DNA of 64,000 nt from Chiridota heheva (taxonomy: Eukaryota; Echinodermata; Holothuroidea; Apodida; Chiridotidae): NCBI GenBank assembly GCA_020152595.1, contig JAIGNY010000483.1:654501-718500 (forward strand). Direction: 5' to 3'. The position numbers and the translations under genes are program-made. The notes below the pieces were generated by a model that was not told the origin of the DNA, made no database searches, and worked only from the letters and a program-made list of their open reading frames with translations. This document shows, piece by piece, positions 32,441 to 44,240 of the stretch (the stretch's first letter is position 1; every line of letters starts with the position of its first letter).

Positions 32441-34985
32441 ATTTATAACACATTCTTACAGGAGTAAGCTATTTGATCATGTTGTTGTAGGATAAATCTG
32501 CCATTTATAACACATTCTTACAGGAGTGAGCTATTTGATCATGTTGTTGTAGGATAAATCTGCCATTTATAACACATTCTTACAGAAGTGAGCTATTTGA
32601 TCATGTTGTTGTTGGACAAATCTGCCATTTATAACACATTCTTACAGGAGTGAGCTATTTGATCATGTTGTTGTAGGACAAATCTGCCATTTATAACACA
32701 TTCTTACAGGAGTGAGCTATTTGATCATGTTGTAGGACAAATCTGCCATTTATAACACATTCTTACAGGAGTGAGCTATTTGATCATGTTGTTGTAGGAC
32801 AAATCTGCCATTTATAACACATTCTTACAGGAGTGAGCTATTTGATCATGTTGTTGTAGGATAAATCTGCCATTTATAACACATTCTTACATGAGTGAGC
32901 TATTTGATCATGTTGTTGTAGGATAAATCTGCCATTTATAACACATTCTTACAGGAGTGAGCTATTTGATCATGTTGTTGTAGGACAAATCTGCCATTTA
33001 TAACACATTCTTACAGAAGTGAGCTATTTGATCATGTTGTTGTAGGATAAATCTGCCATTTATAACACATTCTTACAGAAGTGAGCTATTTGATCATGTT
33101 GTTGTAGGACAAATCTGCCATTTATAACACATTCTTACAGAAGTGAGCTATTTGATCATGTTGTTGTAGGACAAATCTGCCATTTATAACACATTCTTAC
33201 AGGAGTGAGCTATTTGAACATGTTGTTGTAGGATAAATCTGCCATTTATAACACATTCTTACAGAAGTGAGCTATTTGATCATGTTGTTGTAGGACAAAT
33301 CTGCCATTTATAACACATTCTTACAGGAGTGAGCTATTTGATCATGTTGTTGTAGGACAAATCTGCCATTTATAATACATTCTTACAGAAGTGAGCTATT
33401 TGATCATGTTGTTGTAGGATAAATCTGCCATTTATAACACATTCTTACAGGAGTGAGCTATTTGATCATGTTGTTGTAGGACAAATCTGCCAATTATAAC
33501 ACATTCTTACAGAAGTGAGCTATTTGATCATGTTGTTGTAGGACAAATCTGCCATTTATAACACATTCTTACAGAAGTGAGCTATTTGATCATGTTGTTG
33601 TAGGATAAATCTGCCATTTATAACACATTCTTACAGAAGTGAGCTATTTGATCATGTTGTTGTAGGATAAATCTGCCATTTGTAAACATTCTTACAGAAG
33701 TGAGCTATTTGATCATATAGGACAAATCACATTTATAATACATTCTTACAGAAGTGAGCTATTTGATCATGTTGTTGTAGGACAAATCTGCCATTTATAA
33801 CACATTCTTACAGGAGTGAGCTATTTGAACATGTTGTTGTAGGATAAATCTGCCATTTATAACACATTCTTACAGAAGTGAGCTATTTGATCATGTTGTT
33901 GTAGGATAAATCTGCCATTTATAACACATTCTTACAGGAGTGAGCTATTTGATCATGTTGTTGTAGGATAAATCTGCCATTTATAACACATTCTTACAGG
34001 AGTGAGCTATTTGATCATGTTGTTGTAGGACAAATCTGCCATTTATAACACATTCTTACAGAAGTGAGCTATTTGATCATGTTGTTGTAGGACAAATCTG
34101 CCATTTATAACACATTCTTACAGAAGTGAGCTATTTGATCATGTTGTTGTAGGATAAATCTGCCATTTATAACACATTCTTACAGGAGTGAGCTATTTGA
34201 TCATGTTGTTGTAGGACAAATCTGCCATTTATAACACATTCTTACAGAAGTGAGCTATTTGATCATGTTGTTGTAGGACAAATCTGCCATTTATAACACA
34301 TTCTTACAGAAGTGAGCTATTTGATCATGTTGTTGTAGGATAAATCTGCCATTTATAACACATTCTTACAGAAGTGAGCTATTTGATCATGTTGTTGTAG
34401 GATAAATCTGCCATTTATAACACATTCTTACAGAAGTGAGCTATTTGATCATGTTGTTGTAGGACAAATCTGCCATTTATAACACATTCTTACAGAAGTG
34501 AGCTATTTGATCATGTTGTTGTAGGACAAATCTGCCATTTATAACACATTCTTACAGGAGTGAGCTATTTGAACATGTTGTTGTAGGATAAATCTGCCAT
34601 TTATAACACATTCTTACAGAAGTGAGCTATTTGATCATGTTGTTGTAGGATAAATCTGCCATTTATAACACATTCTTACAGGAGTGAGCTATTTGATCAT
34701 GTTGTTGTAGGATAAATCTGCCATTTATAACACATTCTTACAGGAGTGAGCTATTTGATCATGTTGTTGTAGGACAAATCTGCCATTTATAACACATTCT
34801 TACAGAAGTGAGCTATTTGATCATGTTGTTGTAGGACAAATCTGCCATTTATAACACATTCTTACAGAAGTGAGCTATTTGATCATGTTGTTGTAGGATA
34901 AATCTGCCATTTATAACACATTCTTACAGGAGTGAGCTATTTGAACATGTTGTTGTAGGATAAATCTGCCATTTATAACACATTG
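32441..34985. repeat. 62-bp minisatellite, about 41 copies
   Basis: Highly homogeneous units contain CATTCTTACAGRAGTGAGC, TATTTGATCATGTTGTTGTA and GGAYAAATCTGCCATTTATA. Two-state positions (AGGAGTG/AGAAGTG; GGATAAAT/GGACAAAT; GATCATG/GAACATG) mark duplicated blocks. No open frame spans it. Confidence 0.97.
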
Positions 34986-35010
34986 TAAAAGGCCATCACA
35001 ATTGGAGATA

Positions 35011-35179
35011 TTAAAGGCCAGTTATCGTGTATAATGTTGAGGTAAATATATTTCAATTCATGCATCTTGATTGGTCGAAATACATTGATCCAATGTACAC
35101 TCATACTGATAAGCCAATCAGAAATCGTTTGGAATAAAATGTTTGCCGCCACATTTTGATCACGACAGATGGCCTTTAA
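35011..35179. mobile_element. Short TTAA-bounded MITE, AGGCCA termini
   Basis: TTAAAGGCCAGTTATCGTG at the left and CACGACAGATGGCCTTTAA at the right form an imperfect inverted repeat with TTAA at both ends. It is 169 bp. Internal CTTGATTGGTCGA and AAGCCAATCAGAA blocks also face each other. Confidence 0.8.
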
Positions 35180-36204
35180 AAATATATTGCATTATGCAGT
35201 TGAATGTTTCTGATTGGTCTAAATATTTGAAAGCTTCCACTTGGACTAAATATTTGCACACATGCTGGCAAGCCAATTATTAAGTGCAGTGGAAGTGACA
35301 GTGTGTCTGGTATGTATAAAAATTATACCAGCAATTACAAGCAAGTCTTTAGTGTTTAATAAACAGAGAATTTACAAACTCGTGTTTATTAATATAATAA
35401 ACATTTAGTGTGTGTTTAGATGTGGTTGTATAGTCAGTTGTGATTGTGACTAATTAATTCAAAAGAGGACGATTTGGAGGGAAGGAGTTTTCTTTTGAGA
35501 AGAAATGATGTGTGTGATAAAATCAAGAACTTAGCCATTTTCTTGGGGTAGATGCCCTCTTTAATGTGTAATAACAGTAGCAGGGAATTTACAAGTGTTT
35601 ATTAAATAAACATTTGATTGTGTTTAGATTTGGTTGTGTTAAGTTGTGATTGTGACTTGTCAAATTTCAAAAAAGGAGAGGTTGCAAGAAAAGGAGTTCT
35701 CTTTTGAGAGGAAATGATGCTTGACGAAATAACAAATCTGGCAATTTGCTGGATAAGATTTCCTAAATGTTTAATAACAGTAGCAGGGAATTAGCAAGTG
35801 TTTATTAAACATTTAAGCGTGTGTTTAGATGCACCTGGTTGTGTTCAATTGTGATTGTGTTCAGATTTGATTGTGCATTGTCAAATTTCAAGAAAGGAGA
35901 GGTTGGGAAGGGAGGGCTCTTGTTCTCTTTGGAGATGAAATGATGCGCGAAGAAACCAAGCATTGGATGAAAGTAGATATTGTTGACTTCAAGAATCTTC
36001 ATAACAAAAGGTCCTAAATGTCTGAATCAAGAATGGAATTTTGTTGTAATGCTGAGCACAAAATTTCTAGTGGATGTTTGTTTGTTTTCTCTTCCAAGTT
36101 TATGACTGTGAGCAGTACAAGGATGTAATTATTTCTCACACTAGAAAGAGTGGCACGTACATCTTTTCAAAGTCTGGCTTATTGGGTTATTATTCTGAAG
36201 TTGG
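35180..36204. repeat. Three diverged ~240-bp tandem copies
   Basis: Blocks TTTAGATGTGGTTGT, GTGATTGTGAC and AAAGGAGAGGTTG..GGAG..TTCTCTTTTGAGA recur at about 35360-35560, 35580-35790 and 35800-36010 with indels. No gene evidence. Confidence 0.65.
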
Positions 36205-36303
36205 AATATCGTATATCTGGAACTTGGATTATATCTGGAACTTGGATTATATCTGGAACTTGGATTATATTTGGCACATGGATTATATCTGGCACATGGA
36301 TTA
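36205..36303. repeat. 18-bp tandem repeat (YIWNLD-coding frame)
   Basis: About five units of GATTATATCTGGAACTTG; the last two read CACATG for AACTTG. The unit is a multiple of three, so a + strand frame runs through it to TAA 36302-36304. Degenerate, out-of-frame units continue downstream, which argues for a non-coding repeat. Confidence 0.85.
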
Positions 36304-36304
36304 A

Positions 36305-37456
36305 ACATGGAAGTTGAAATACATATCTGGAATTTTGAAAATATTGGAACTAATTAAAATATGCATCTGGAAATATATCTTTAAGTTTATATAAATAATA
36401 CGTAACAGTTTTATTTGGATTACGAAATGTGCCAAGAAGATTGAAATTTTCAAGGTAACATATTCAAGGTAATGTATGTTTAATGTTCATTTGGTTTTAT
36501 CCGTAAATTAAAGCTTAAAATGATCAAATTGATCCTCAACATCTTTTATGAGCTTTTTTAGTATTAGTTGCATTTTGATTTAGCTGAATATTCAGATTAA
36601 AAAAAAAAGAAGGAAAAAAAAGAAGAAGAAGATTGGATTAATGCACTTGTCAGTTGTATGACTCACCCATACTACCCCCGGCAATGTCAGTCAAAGGTGG
36701 GTCATTGACATATGAAATAGAGTGTCTCACATATGCATTATTGTTCCAAATTGTCAGACTCTGGGATGAGTCAATTTACTTTAGACCCATTGACTTTGTA
36801 CAGAGGTGAGTGAATTTGGGGTTAGTCATTTGCACAAGAAATGTCAGTCACTTAAGTGACTGAGGGATGCATCAATGTACATGTTCTGTCTACCCACCTT
36901 GGTGCAATGACTCACTTTGTCCAGTAGTGTAGTTGTAAGTTACATAATTGACAAGTACATTAGTTACATTTAGTATTAGTAGCTAAATATTCAGATTTAA
37001 AAAAAAAAAAAAAAAAGAAGAAGATTGGATTAGGAGCCTTGAAGTGTAGTCACTAATAGCTCCTGGATAGGGTGAGTTGACTCAAAAATGCAAACTGCAT
37101 CCCAAACAACAAATCATAAGATTTCAAGAAATTTGGCTACAATTTCATTTGTGTAAATACTGTGTTCAGATTTCTGAGCTATAGAGCTGTTTGTACATGT
37201 ATGTAAAATTCTTATCATTTTGTTTTCTCTATTTTCGTAATAGAATTTTTAATTTAAAATTTAACATCCAATCGCATATCTGGGCAGAGTACATATTGTG
37301 TATAAGAGTTGTTTATGAGATATCTGATGTCTGCCAGGGCATCTACTGATACTTTGAAGTGATGCCAACTAGTTTCATTTCATCAGCTCGCTGATTTCAC
37401 AATAAAAAAACAGAGACCTGTGATGAAATGTAAGCCAGATGTAGAGAGTAATATTA
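36305..37456. other. Non-coding interval
   Basis: Poly-A/AAG-rich runs lie at about 36600-36631 and 36998-37023. Between them, 'agtcatt..gactca' motifs recur loosely (36660-36920). No gene or element termini are recognised. Confidence 0.4.
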
Positions 37457-37687
37457 AACAGCTTCTATTTACAAAGTTGATTTCTATTGTCAAAATGAAC
37501 TGGAGTAAAACCTTCCCATTAATGTTTTTTGGCACTTAATACACTCTGTACCAAAATAGCAAACAAAATTTAGTTAGCTATTCTGGTACAGAGTTTTTTA
37601 ATACCAAAAATGGAGTATAATGGCAATGTGAAGGCTTTTTCCAGTCCATTTTGACATTAGAAATCCATTTTGGAAATAGAAGCTGTT
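37457..37687. mobile_element. Foldback element with ~105-bp arms
   Basis: AACAGCTTCTATTT at the left pairs with AAATAGAAGCTGTT at the right, and complementarity continues inward. At the apex, ACTCTGTACCAAAATAGC pairs with GCTATTCTGGTACAGAGT (17 of 18) around a ~16-base loop. The whole 231-bp element could form one long RNA hairpin. Confidence 0.9.
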
Positions 37688-37984
37688 ACAATAAAACTAT
37701 CTGAAGCAGAATGTCATGGAATCGTTTCCTGACTTTTCTTTTCAGTTCAATTTGTCTAATTTCATTTTAATCTCTTTTAATTTCTTTTCTGACCTTAGGA
37801 GCTCATTTTAGGCTTCCAGAGGCTTGTATAGTCATTTTGGAAAGTTTACAAATGTAATTGTTTTTTAAATGAGCTTAAAATTTAGTGTAGAACTGCCCCC
37901 CCCCCCTCCCCCCATGTCACACACACAAAACAAACTATAACATTGGTTAACCCCATTTAATTATTTTTAGGCCTAGTATTAAGG

Positions 37985-38387
37985 CCTAAAAAAAAGTTGT
38001 TTCTTTGCCCTCCTCAGCCACCCCTGGGGTGGCATTTAAACAAAAAAATATTTCCCTTCAAATTTTCAGAAATCCCTACCCTTTGTTAAAATCCCTACAA
38101 ACTGGCATGGCAACAGTTTTTGCCACTTTTGTTGAATGCTGCTCTTACTGCGGAGAAAATGAAGCCCACCGCCCACAAGAGCTTGAGAATACAAAATTGT
38201 CCTGTTTGTTTGAAACAAGTGTGTTGTTCAAGTGAAAGGAAATCCCTAAATCACAGGAAAAGCACGAGAGAGATAAAACTGTGGCAAAATAAAAGAAACC
38301 AACAATTTGAAAATGGAAGTGAAGTGTTTGAATTCTGTTTTATAAATGTTCTTGATACTTAATCCTGAGAGGGCTAAAAAAGAAACA
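37985..38387. repeat. Dispersed repeat, copy 2 (without the 12-bp array)
   Basis: The paralogue of 19560-20030. CTGCGGAGAAAATGAAGCCC is followed by a single CACCGCCCAC instead of an array, then AAGAGCTTGAGA, and it runs into the 25-bp array. The continuation of the dispersed repeat is found beyond the array at 40910-40990. Confidence 0.75.
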
Positions 38388-40930
38388 AAACCTGCGCCTC
38401 CCTTACAATTTTCCATCTGTCCCTCCCTTACAACTTTCCATCTGTCCCTCCCTTACAATTTTCCACCCGCCCCTCCCTTACAATTTTCCACCTCCCCTCC
38501 CTTACAATTTTTCACCCTCCTCCCTTACAATTTTCCACCCGCCCCCAATTTTCCACCTGTCCCTCCCTTACAATTTTCCACTCTCCCTCCCTTACAATTT
38601 TCCACCTGCCCCTCCCTTACAATTTTCCATCTGTCCCTCCCTTACAATTTTCCACTCTCCCGTCCCCTTACAATTTTCCATCCCTCCCTCCTTACAATTT
38701 TCCATCTGTCCCTCCTTACAATTTTCCATCTGTCCCTCCCTTACAATTTTCCATCTGTCCCTCCCTTACAATTTTCCATCTGTCCCTCCCTTACAATTTT
38801 CCATCTGTCCCTCCCTTACAATTTTCCATCTGTCCCTCCCTTACAATTTTCCATCTGCCCCTCCCTTACAATTTTCCATCTGCCCCTCCCTTACAATTTT
38901 CCACCCTCCCTTCCTTACAATTTTCCATCTGTCCCTCCCTTACAATTTTCCATCTGTCCTCCCTTACAATTTTCCATCCCTCCCTCCCTTACAATTTTCC
39001 ATCTGTCCCTCCCTTACAATTTTCCATCTGTCCCCCCTTACAATTTTCCATCTGTCCCTCCCTTACAATTTTCCATCTGTCCCTCCCCTTACAATTTTCC
39101 ATCTGTCCCTCCCTTACAATTTTCCATCTGTCCCTCCCTTACAATTTTCCATCTGTCCCTCCTTACAATTTTCCATCTGTCCCTCCCTTACAATTTTCCA
39201 TCTGTCCCTCCCTTACAATTTTCCATCTGTCCCTCCCTTACAATTTTCCATCTGTCCCTCCTTACAATTTTCCATCCCCTCCCTTACAATTTTCCATCTG
39301 TCCCTCCCTTACAATTTTCCATCTGTCCCTCCCTTACAATTTTCCATCTGTCCCTCCCTTACAATTTTCCATCTGTCCCTCCCTTACAATTTTCCATCTG
39401 TCCCTCCCTTACAATTTTCCATCTGTCCCTCCCTTACAATTTTCCATCTCCCCCTCCTTACAATTTTCCATCTGTCCCTCCCTTACAATTTTCCATCTGT
39501 CCCTCCTTACAATTTTCCATCTGTCCCTCCCTTACAATTTTCCATCTGTCCCTTACAATTTTCCACCTCCCTCCCTTACAATTTTCCATCTGTCCTCCCT
39601 TACAATTTTCCATCTGTCCCTCCTTACAATTTTCCATCTGTCCCCCCTTACAATTTTCCATCTGTCCCCCCTTACAATTTTCCACCCTGTCCCTCCTTAC
39701 AATTTTCCATCTGTCCCTCCCTTACAATTTTCCATCTGTCCCTCCCTTACAATTTTCCATCTGTCCCTCCCTTACAATTTTCCATCTGTCCCTCCCTTAC
39801 AATTTTCCATCTGTCCCTCCCTTACAATTTTCCATCTGTCCCTCCCTTACAATTTTCCATCTGTCCCTCCTTACAATTTTCCATCTGTCCCTCCCTTACA
39901 ATTTTCCATCCCTCCCCTTCCTTACAATTTTCCCGCCCCTCCCTTACAATTTTCCATCCCTCCCTCCCTTACAATTTTCCATCTGGCCCTCCTTACAATT
40001 TTCCATCTGGCCCTCCCTTACAATTTTCCATCTGTCCCTCCCTTACAATTTTCCATCTGTCCCTCCCTTACAATTTTCCATCTGTCCCCCCTTACAATTT
40101 TCCACTGTCTCCGTCCCCCTTACAATTTTCCACCCTCCCTCCCTTACAATTTTCCACCCCCTCCCCAATTTTCCCCTTACAATTTTCCATCTTTCCACCT
40201 GCCCCTTTCTTACAATTTTCCACCCTCCCTTCCTTACAATTTTCCATCTCCCCCCTTACAATTTTCCATCTCCTCCCCTTACAATTTTCCACCCTCCCCT
40301 CCCTTACAATTTTCCATCTGCCCCTTCCTTACAATTTTCCACCCTCCCTTCCTTACAATTTTCCATCTCCCCTCCCTTACAATTTTCCACCTGCCCCTTC
40401 CTTACAATTTTCCACCCTCCCCTTCCTTACAATTTTCCATCTGTCCCTCCCTTACAATTTTCCATCTCTCCCTCCCTTACAATTTTCCATCTGTCCCTTA
40501 CAATTTTCCACCCTCCCCCTTACAATTTTCCACCCTCCCCTTCCTTACAATTTTCCACCCGCCCCTCCCTTACAATTTTCCACTCTCCCGTCCCTTACAA
40601 TTTTCCACCCTCCCCTCCCCTTACAATTTTGCCCCTCCCTTACAATTTTCCACTCTCCCTCCCTTACAATTTTCCACCCTCCTTCCTTCAATTTTCCACC
40701 CACCCCCCTCCCTTACAATTTTCCACTCTCTCCCTTACAATTTTCCACCCTCCCCTCCTTACAATTTTCCACCCATCAATTTTTCACCCTCCCCTCCCTT
40801 ACAATTTTCCACCCCCTTACAATTTTCCACCCTCCCCTCCCTTACAATTTTCCACCCTGGCCCTCCCTTACAATTTTCCATCTCCTCCCTTACAATTTTC
40901 CATCCGTCCCTCCCTTACAATTTTCCACAA
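38388..40930. repeat. 25-bp minisatellite, about 100 copies
   Basis: The unit is TCCCTCCCTTACAATTTTCC plus ATCTG, with a homogeneous core (38690-39530, 39690-39900) and more variable right flank (CACCCTCCC forms). The unit has no + strand stop codon in any frame, which produces an 885-codon frame; that frame is not a gene. The array expands one block present singly in the paralogue at about 20039-20058. Confidence 0.97.
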
Positions 40931-41024
40931 GGAAAAACAAACAATTTATTTAGGCATTATCAAGGGTGATATCTTATACATAATATGTCCTTTCCTTACT
41001 TAAAGATTTTCATTTCTATTTTTG

Positions 41025-42175
41025 AAAATGTTCACCTTCTGCACTGCAGTTTTGGCAATCTTAATCTCACTTGAATTGAAATACATTTCAATTTAAATAA
41101 AGCTCCTTTGTTTTTTTTATTGCCGTCAAAACTGCAGTCATTACCCTTTGAAACTTAATTAGTATGCGTATCCATTCCCGACATCTTGAGAATTCTGTGA
41201 GATCATTTAAGATTTGTCTTGGTCAGATTGCAAACCTACTGTAGTTTCACAGTCTTGCTATCCCGGCTTCCCCAGGCCCACAGGAAACAAAACACAGTTT
41301 TCCACTTACTTTTTTAATGCCGGCTATTAAGGTTAATATCTTTTCTTTTGCTTACAGGACTTCATGATAATTTTTCAGTTCTAGTTATCCATTGAAAATA
41401 TCTGATTTCTATTTTTAAAATTTCATCTAATCTACCGCATTTTTGATTTGACGCTCTTTTTTTATTGCCGTCAAAACTGCAGTCATTACCCTTTGAAACT
41501 TAATTAGTATGCGTATCCATTCCTGACATCTTGAGAATTCTTGTGAGATTATTCAAATTTTGTCTTGGTCAAATTGCAAACCTAGAATCACAGTATTAGG
41601 ATTATTTTGACCACTGGCATTGGCTATAGACATAAGGGATTTAAAACATGCAGGAAAGTAAGTGTCACCATGCGGGTTTTCAAGCTCCTTGTTATGAGTT
41701 GGAGTGTGGAGCTGCAGGCATGAAGACATCCATGCGATTCCGACTTCCCCAGGCCCACAGGAAACAAAACACAGTTTTCACCCATTTTTTAAAAAAATAA
41801 GGCTATTAAGGTCAATTAATATCTTTTAAACACGAGTTCATGATAATTTTTCAGTCCTAAAGTTATCCTTTGAGAATATCTGATTTCTATTTTGAAATTT
41901 TCTTCTTATCTACCGCGATTTTGAGCTAGCAAAGGTACTCTTAATCTTGCTTGGATCGAAGTCCATTAAAATTTAATGGTCTTTTTTTATATTTTTTATT
42001 GACATCAAAATTGCAGTCATTACCCTTTGAAACTTAATTAGTATGCGCATCCATTTCCGACATCTCGAGAATTCCTGTGAGATCATTCAAATTTTGTTCT
42101 TGGTCTTGCAAGTTGCATGTAGTATCAGTACAATGATTGTCTTGACCACTGAGGCTGATTATAGACACATAGATA
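41025..42175. repeat. Two alternating blocks, imperfectly duplicated
   Basis: Block X (TCAAAACTGCAGTCATTACC ... GAGAATTC) occurs at about 41120-41240, 41466-41590 and 42000-42115. Block Y (AGGCCCACAGGAAACAAAAC ... ATATCTGATTTCTATTTT) occurs at about 41274-41420 and 41750-41900. This points to tandem duplication of an X-Y segment followed by a local insertion (41590-41740). No coding capacity is recognised. Confidence 0.8.
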
Positions 42176-42266
42176 CACATAAGATATTAAAAACAGGTTA
42201 AACATGTGCAGGACAGTGAGTGTCACCTTGTGTATTGATTCCAAAGCGCTTCAATCTGGAGTATTA

Positions 42267-42651
42267 GGGCCTGTTCTCACTTGTCTCCGGATCATGATCC
42301 CCGATGATAACCTTGATTGACGATTGTAGGAAAAAGATTGTCATGTGTTTTCATTTAAGCACAAGCTTGCGATCAGTTCCACTGCAGGGGATCTGATTGC
42401 GAGTCACAAGCAAGCTGGAAATTATGTAATAAATAGTTTAAAAGTTACTGATTAGCATTCACACATGTTTTATGAGAATCTAATTGGTGGATTTGATCTC
42501 CTGCTCTGGATCATAGTCCTACCCTTGACTAGGATCGAAATCAAGTGACTGGGATAAGATCCAGTGAACATTCTCATGGTAAAAATTGGCGGATCTGATC
42601 CCCTGCAGTGAGTCTGATCACGATCTTGTTTTTAAGTGAGAACACGCCCTT
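42267..42651. mobile_element. MITE, GTGTTCTCACTT family, most complete copy
   Basis: TTAGGGCCTGTTCTCACTTG at the left pairs with AAGTGAGAACACGCCCTTAA at the right. The interior includes CCACTGCAGGGGATCTGATTG with its inverted partner (ATCTGATCCCCTGCAGTG), and the CTGGATCATAGTCCTACCC core that recurs as the seed of arrays at 58.9-64 kb. TTAA at the right end with TTAG at the left suggests a mutated TTAA target site. Confidence 0.8.
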
Positions 42652-43154
42652 AAATGAAGAAGCGTGAGAGCTCTGTAAATGGTGGCTGGACAATTTCTTT
42701 GATTGGTCGTTGCTCCTGAGGTTGCCGTGGGGCTCAGGTGGAATGCTCAGGTTTTAATTGATTCTGGAGCGCAGTCTGGTTTATGGTTTCAGTGAACGTG
42801 GTGCTCATGATAGAGAATGTGATTGGATTTTGAAATTGAAGGATTATGGATGGATAAATAAATTGTTTTGTGAAAATCATGTTCGGATGGTGAGTTGTAG
42901 AATTATTGCTTCCTTTGAAGTAGCGTAACTGTTTGCTGTAATAACGTTACTTTTTACAGTAGTAGCCATGGGCAGGATTTTTCTACAGAAAGTGGGGAGT
43001 GGGGAAGGGAAAGTCAATTTAGATGGGGGGGGCAAAACCACAAAATCATGCTAAGATGCAAACAATCACCAGTGGGAAAAAAAAGTTGGAGAAAATCCCC
43101 CCCTCCCTCCCCCTCAAATCCCGCCTATGGTAGTAGCATTACTTTTTAAGGTGT
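42652..43154. other. Non-coding interval
   Basis: G-rich and C-rich patches near 42990-43040 and 43095-43125. No gene evidence. Confidence 0.4.
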
Positions 43155-43320
43155 AATTACTTTTTACAGTAGCAACGGTGCATTTTACAGTAGCAACGGT
43201 GCATTTTACAGTAGCAACGGTACATTTTACAGTTGCAACGGTGCATTTTACAGTAGCAACGGTGCATTCCACAGTAGCAATGGTGCATTTTACAGTAGCA
43301 ATGTTGCTTTTTACAAACAG
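43155..43320. repeat. ~21-bp tandem repeat (TTTTACAGTAGCAACGGTGCA)
   Basis: About eight units with a few substitutions (CAACGG/CAATGG, GTGCA/GTACA). Each carries a TTTTACAG block. Confidence 0.9.
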
Positions 43321-43349
43321 CTGACATATTTTTTTAACTATTTTCTCCT

Positions 43350-43865
43350 GTAATGTTCATTTTTGGTTCTGATGTGATAGCATCAGGAACCTATGTGGGT
43401 TATGATGGCATGCCTGTGTGTGTATGTAGTATGTGTGTGTGTGTGTTTGTGACAGTCAGCTCGTAAACGTGTTATCTCAAGACCAGTATACTTGATTCAT
43501 GTTATATGTGGTATACAGATAGCCCATGGTCCGTAGATGTGCCCTATTGTTTTTGATGGTGATGTCATGCATATTAATGTCTTGAAATGTTCATATTTTG
43601 GTATAATTATGATGCTAGCTGCTGTGTACATGTTCATGCTGTAAAAACGTTGAATATCATTATTATGCATAGTGGGTGGGGCTTAATATCATTTTGCTGA
43701 AAAAAGATTGTAAACACAACATCTTAAGAATAGTAAACTGGATTTATGTCATATTTGATACACAGTTAGCCCATGATCTGTAGATGTGCCTAGAAGTTGC
43801 ATTATGATTTTTTGTCTCGCATATTTGGTTACGACAAGCCCTTGATTTTTGGCGTATTTTTTCAA
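43350..43865. repeat. Dispersed repeat with TAGCCCATGGTCCGTAGATG core
   Basis: GATAGCATCAGGAACCTATG, a GT-rich run, GATAGCCCATGGTCCGTAG and GCCCTATTGTTTTTGATGG recur in the same order at 56310-57130 and again, more diverged, at 57390-57760. Part of the sequence resumes after the 19-bp array (44610-44660). It is probably one mobile-element family; no transposase is recognised. Confidence 0.65.
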
Positions 43866-43876
43866 TTTGCCGTCTA

Positions 43877-44240
43877 ATGTACAGGGCACTGCGTAATGTA
43901 CAGGGCACTGCGTAATGTACAGGGCACTGCGTAATGTACAGGGTACCGCGTAATGTACAGGGCACCGCGTAGTGTACAGGGCACCGCGTAGTGTACAGGG
44001 CACCGCGTAGTGTACAGGGCACCGCGTGAGTGTACAGGGCACCGCGTAGTGTACAGGGCACTGCGTAGTGTACAGGGCACTGCGTAGTGTACAGGGCACT
44101 GCGTAATGTACAGGGCACTGCGTAATGTACAGGGCACTGCGTAATGTACAGGGCACTGCGTAATGTACAGGGCACTGCGCAATGTACAGGGCACTGCGCA
44201 ATGTACAGGGCACTGCGCAATGTACAGGGCACTGCGCAAT
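43877..44240. repeat. 19-bp minisatellite, about 19 copies
   Basis: The unit is GTAATGTACAGGGCACTGC. It has no minus-strand stop in any frame and 19 is not a multiple of three, so all three minus frames stay open (121-205 codons). Variants lie in ordered blocks: GCACTGCGTAATG, then GCACCGCGTAGTG, then GCACTGCGTAGTG, GCACTGCGTAATG and finally GCACTGCGCAATG. Confidence 0.97.

Noticed and set aside
32441..34985. A CRISPR array, suggested by regularly spaced near-identical repeats
   Set aside because: The whole 62-bp unit is conserved, with no unique spacers, and the context is a eukaryotic intron/intergenic region.
38346..41003. 885-codon + strand open frame rich in Pro, Phe and Ser
   Set aside because: It is a read-through of a 25-bp repeat unit that has no stop in any + strand frame; frame shifts at every indel simply move to another open frame, and no start context or non-repeat domain exists.
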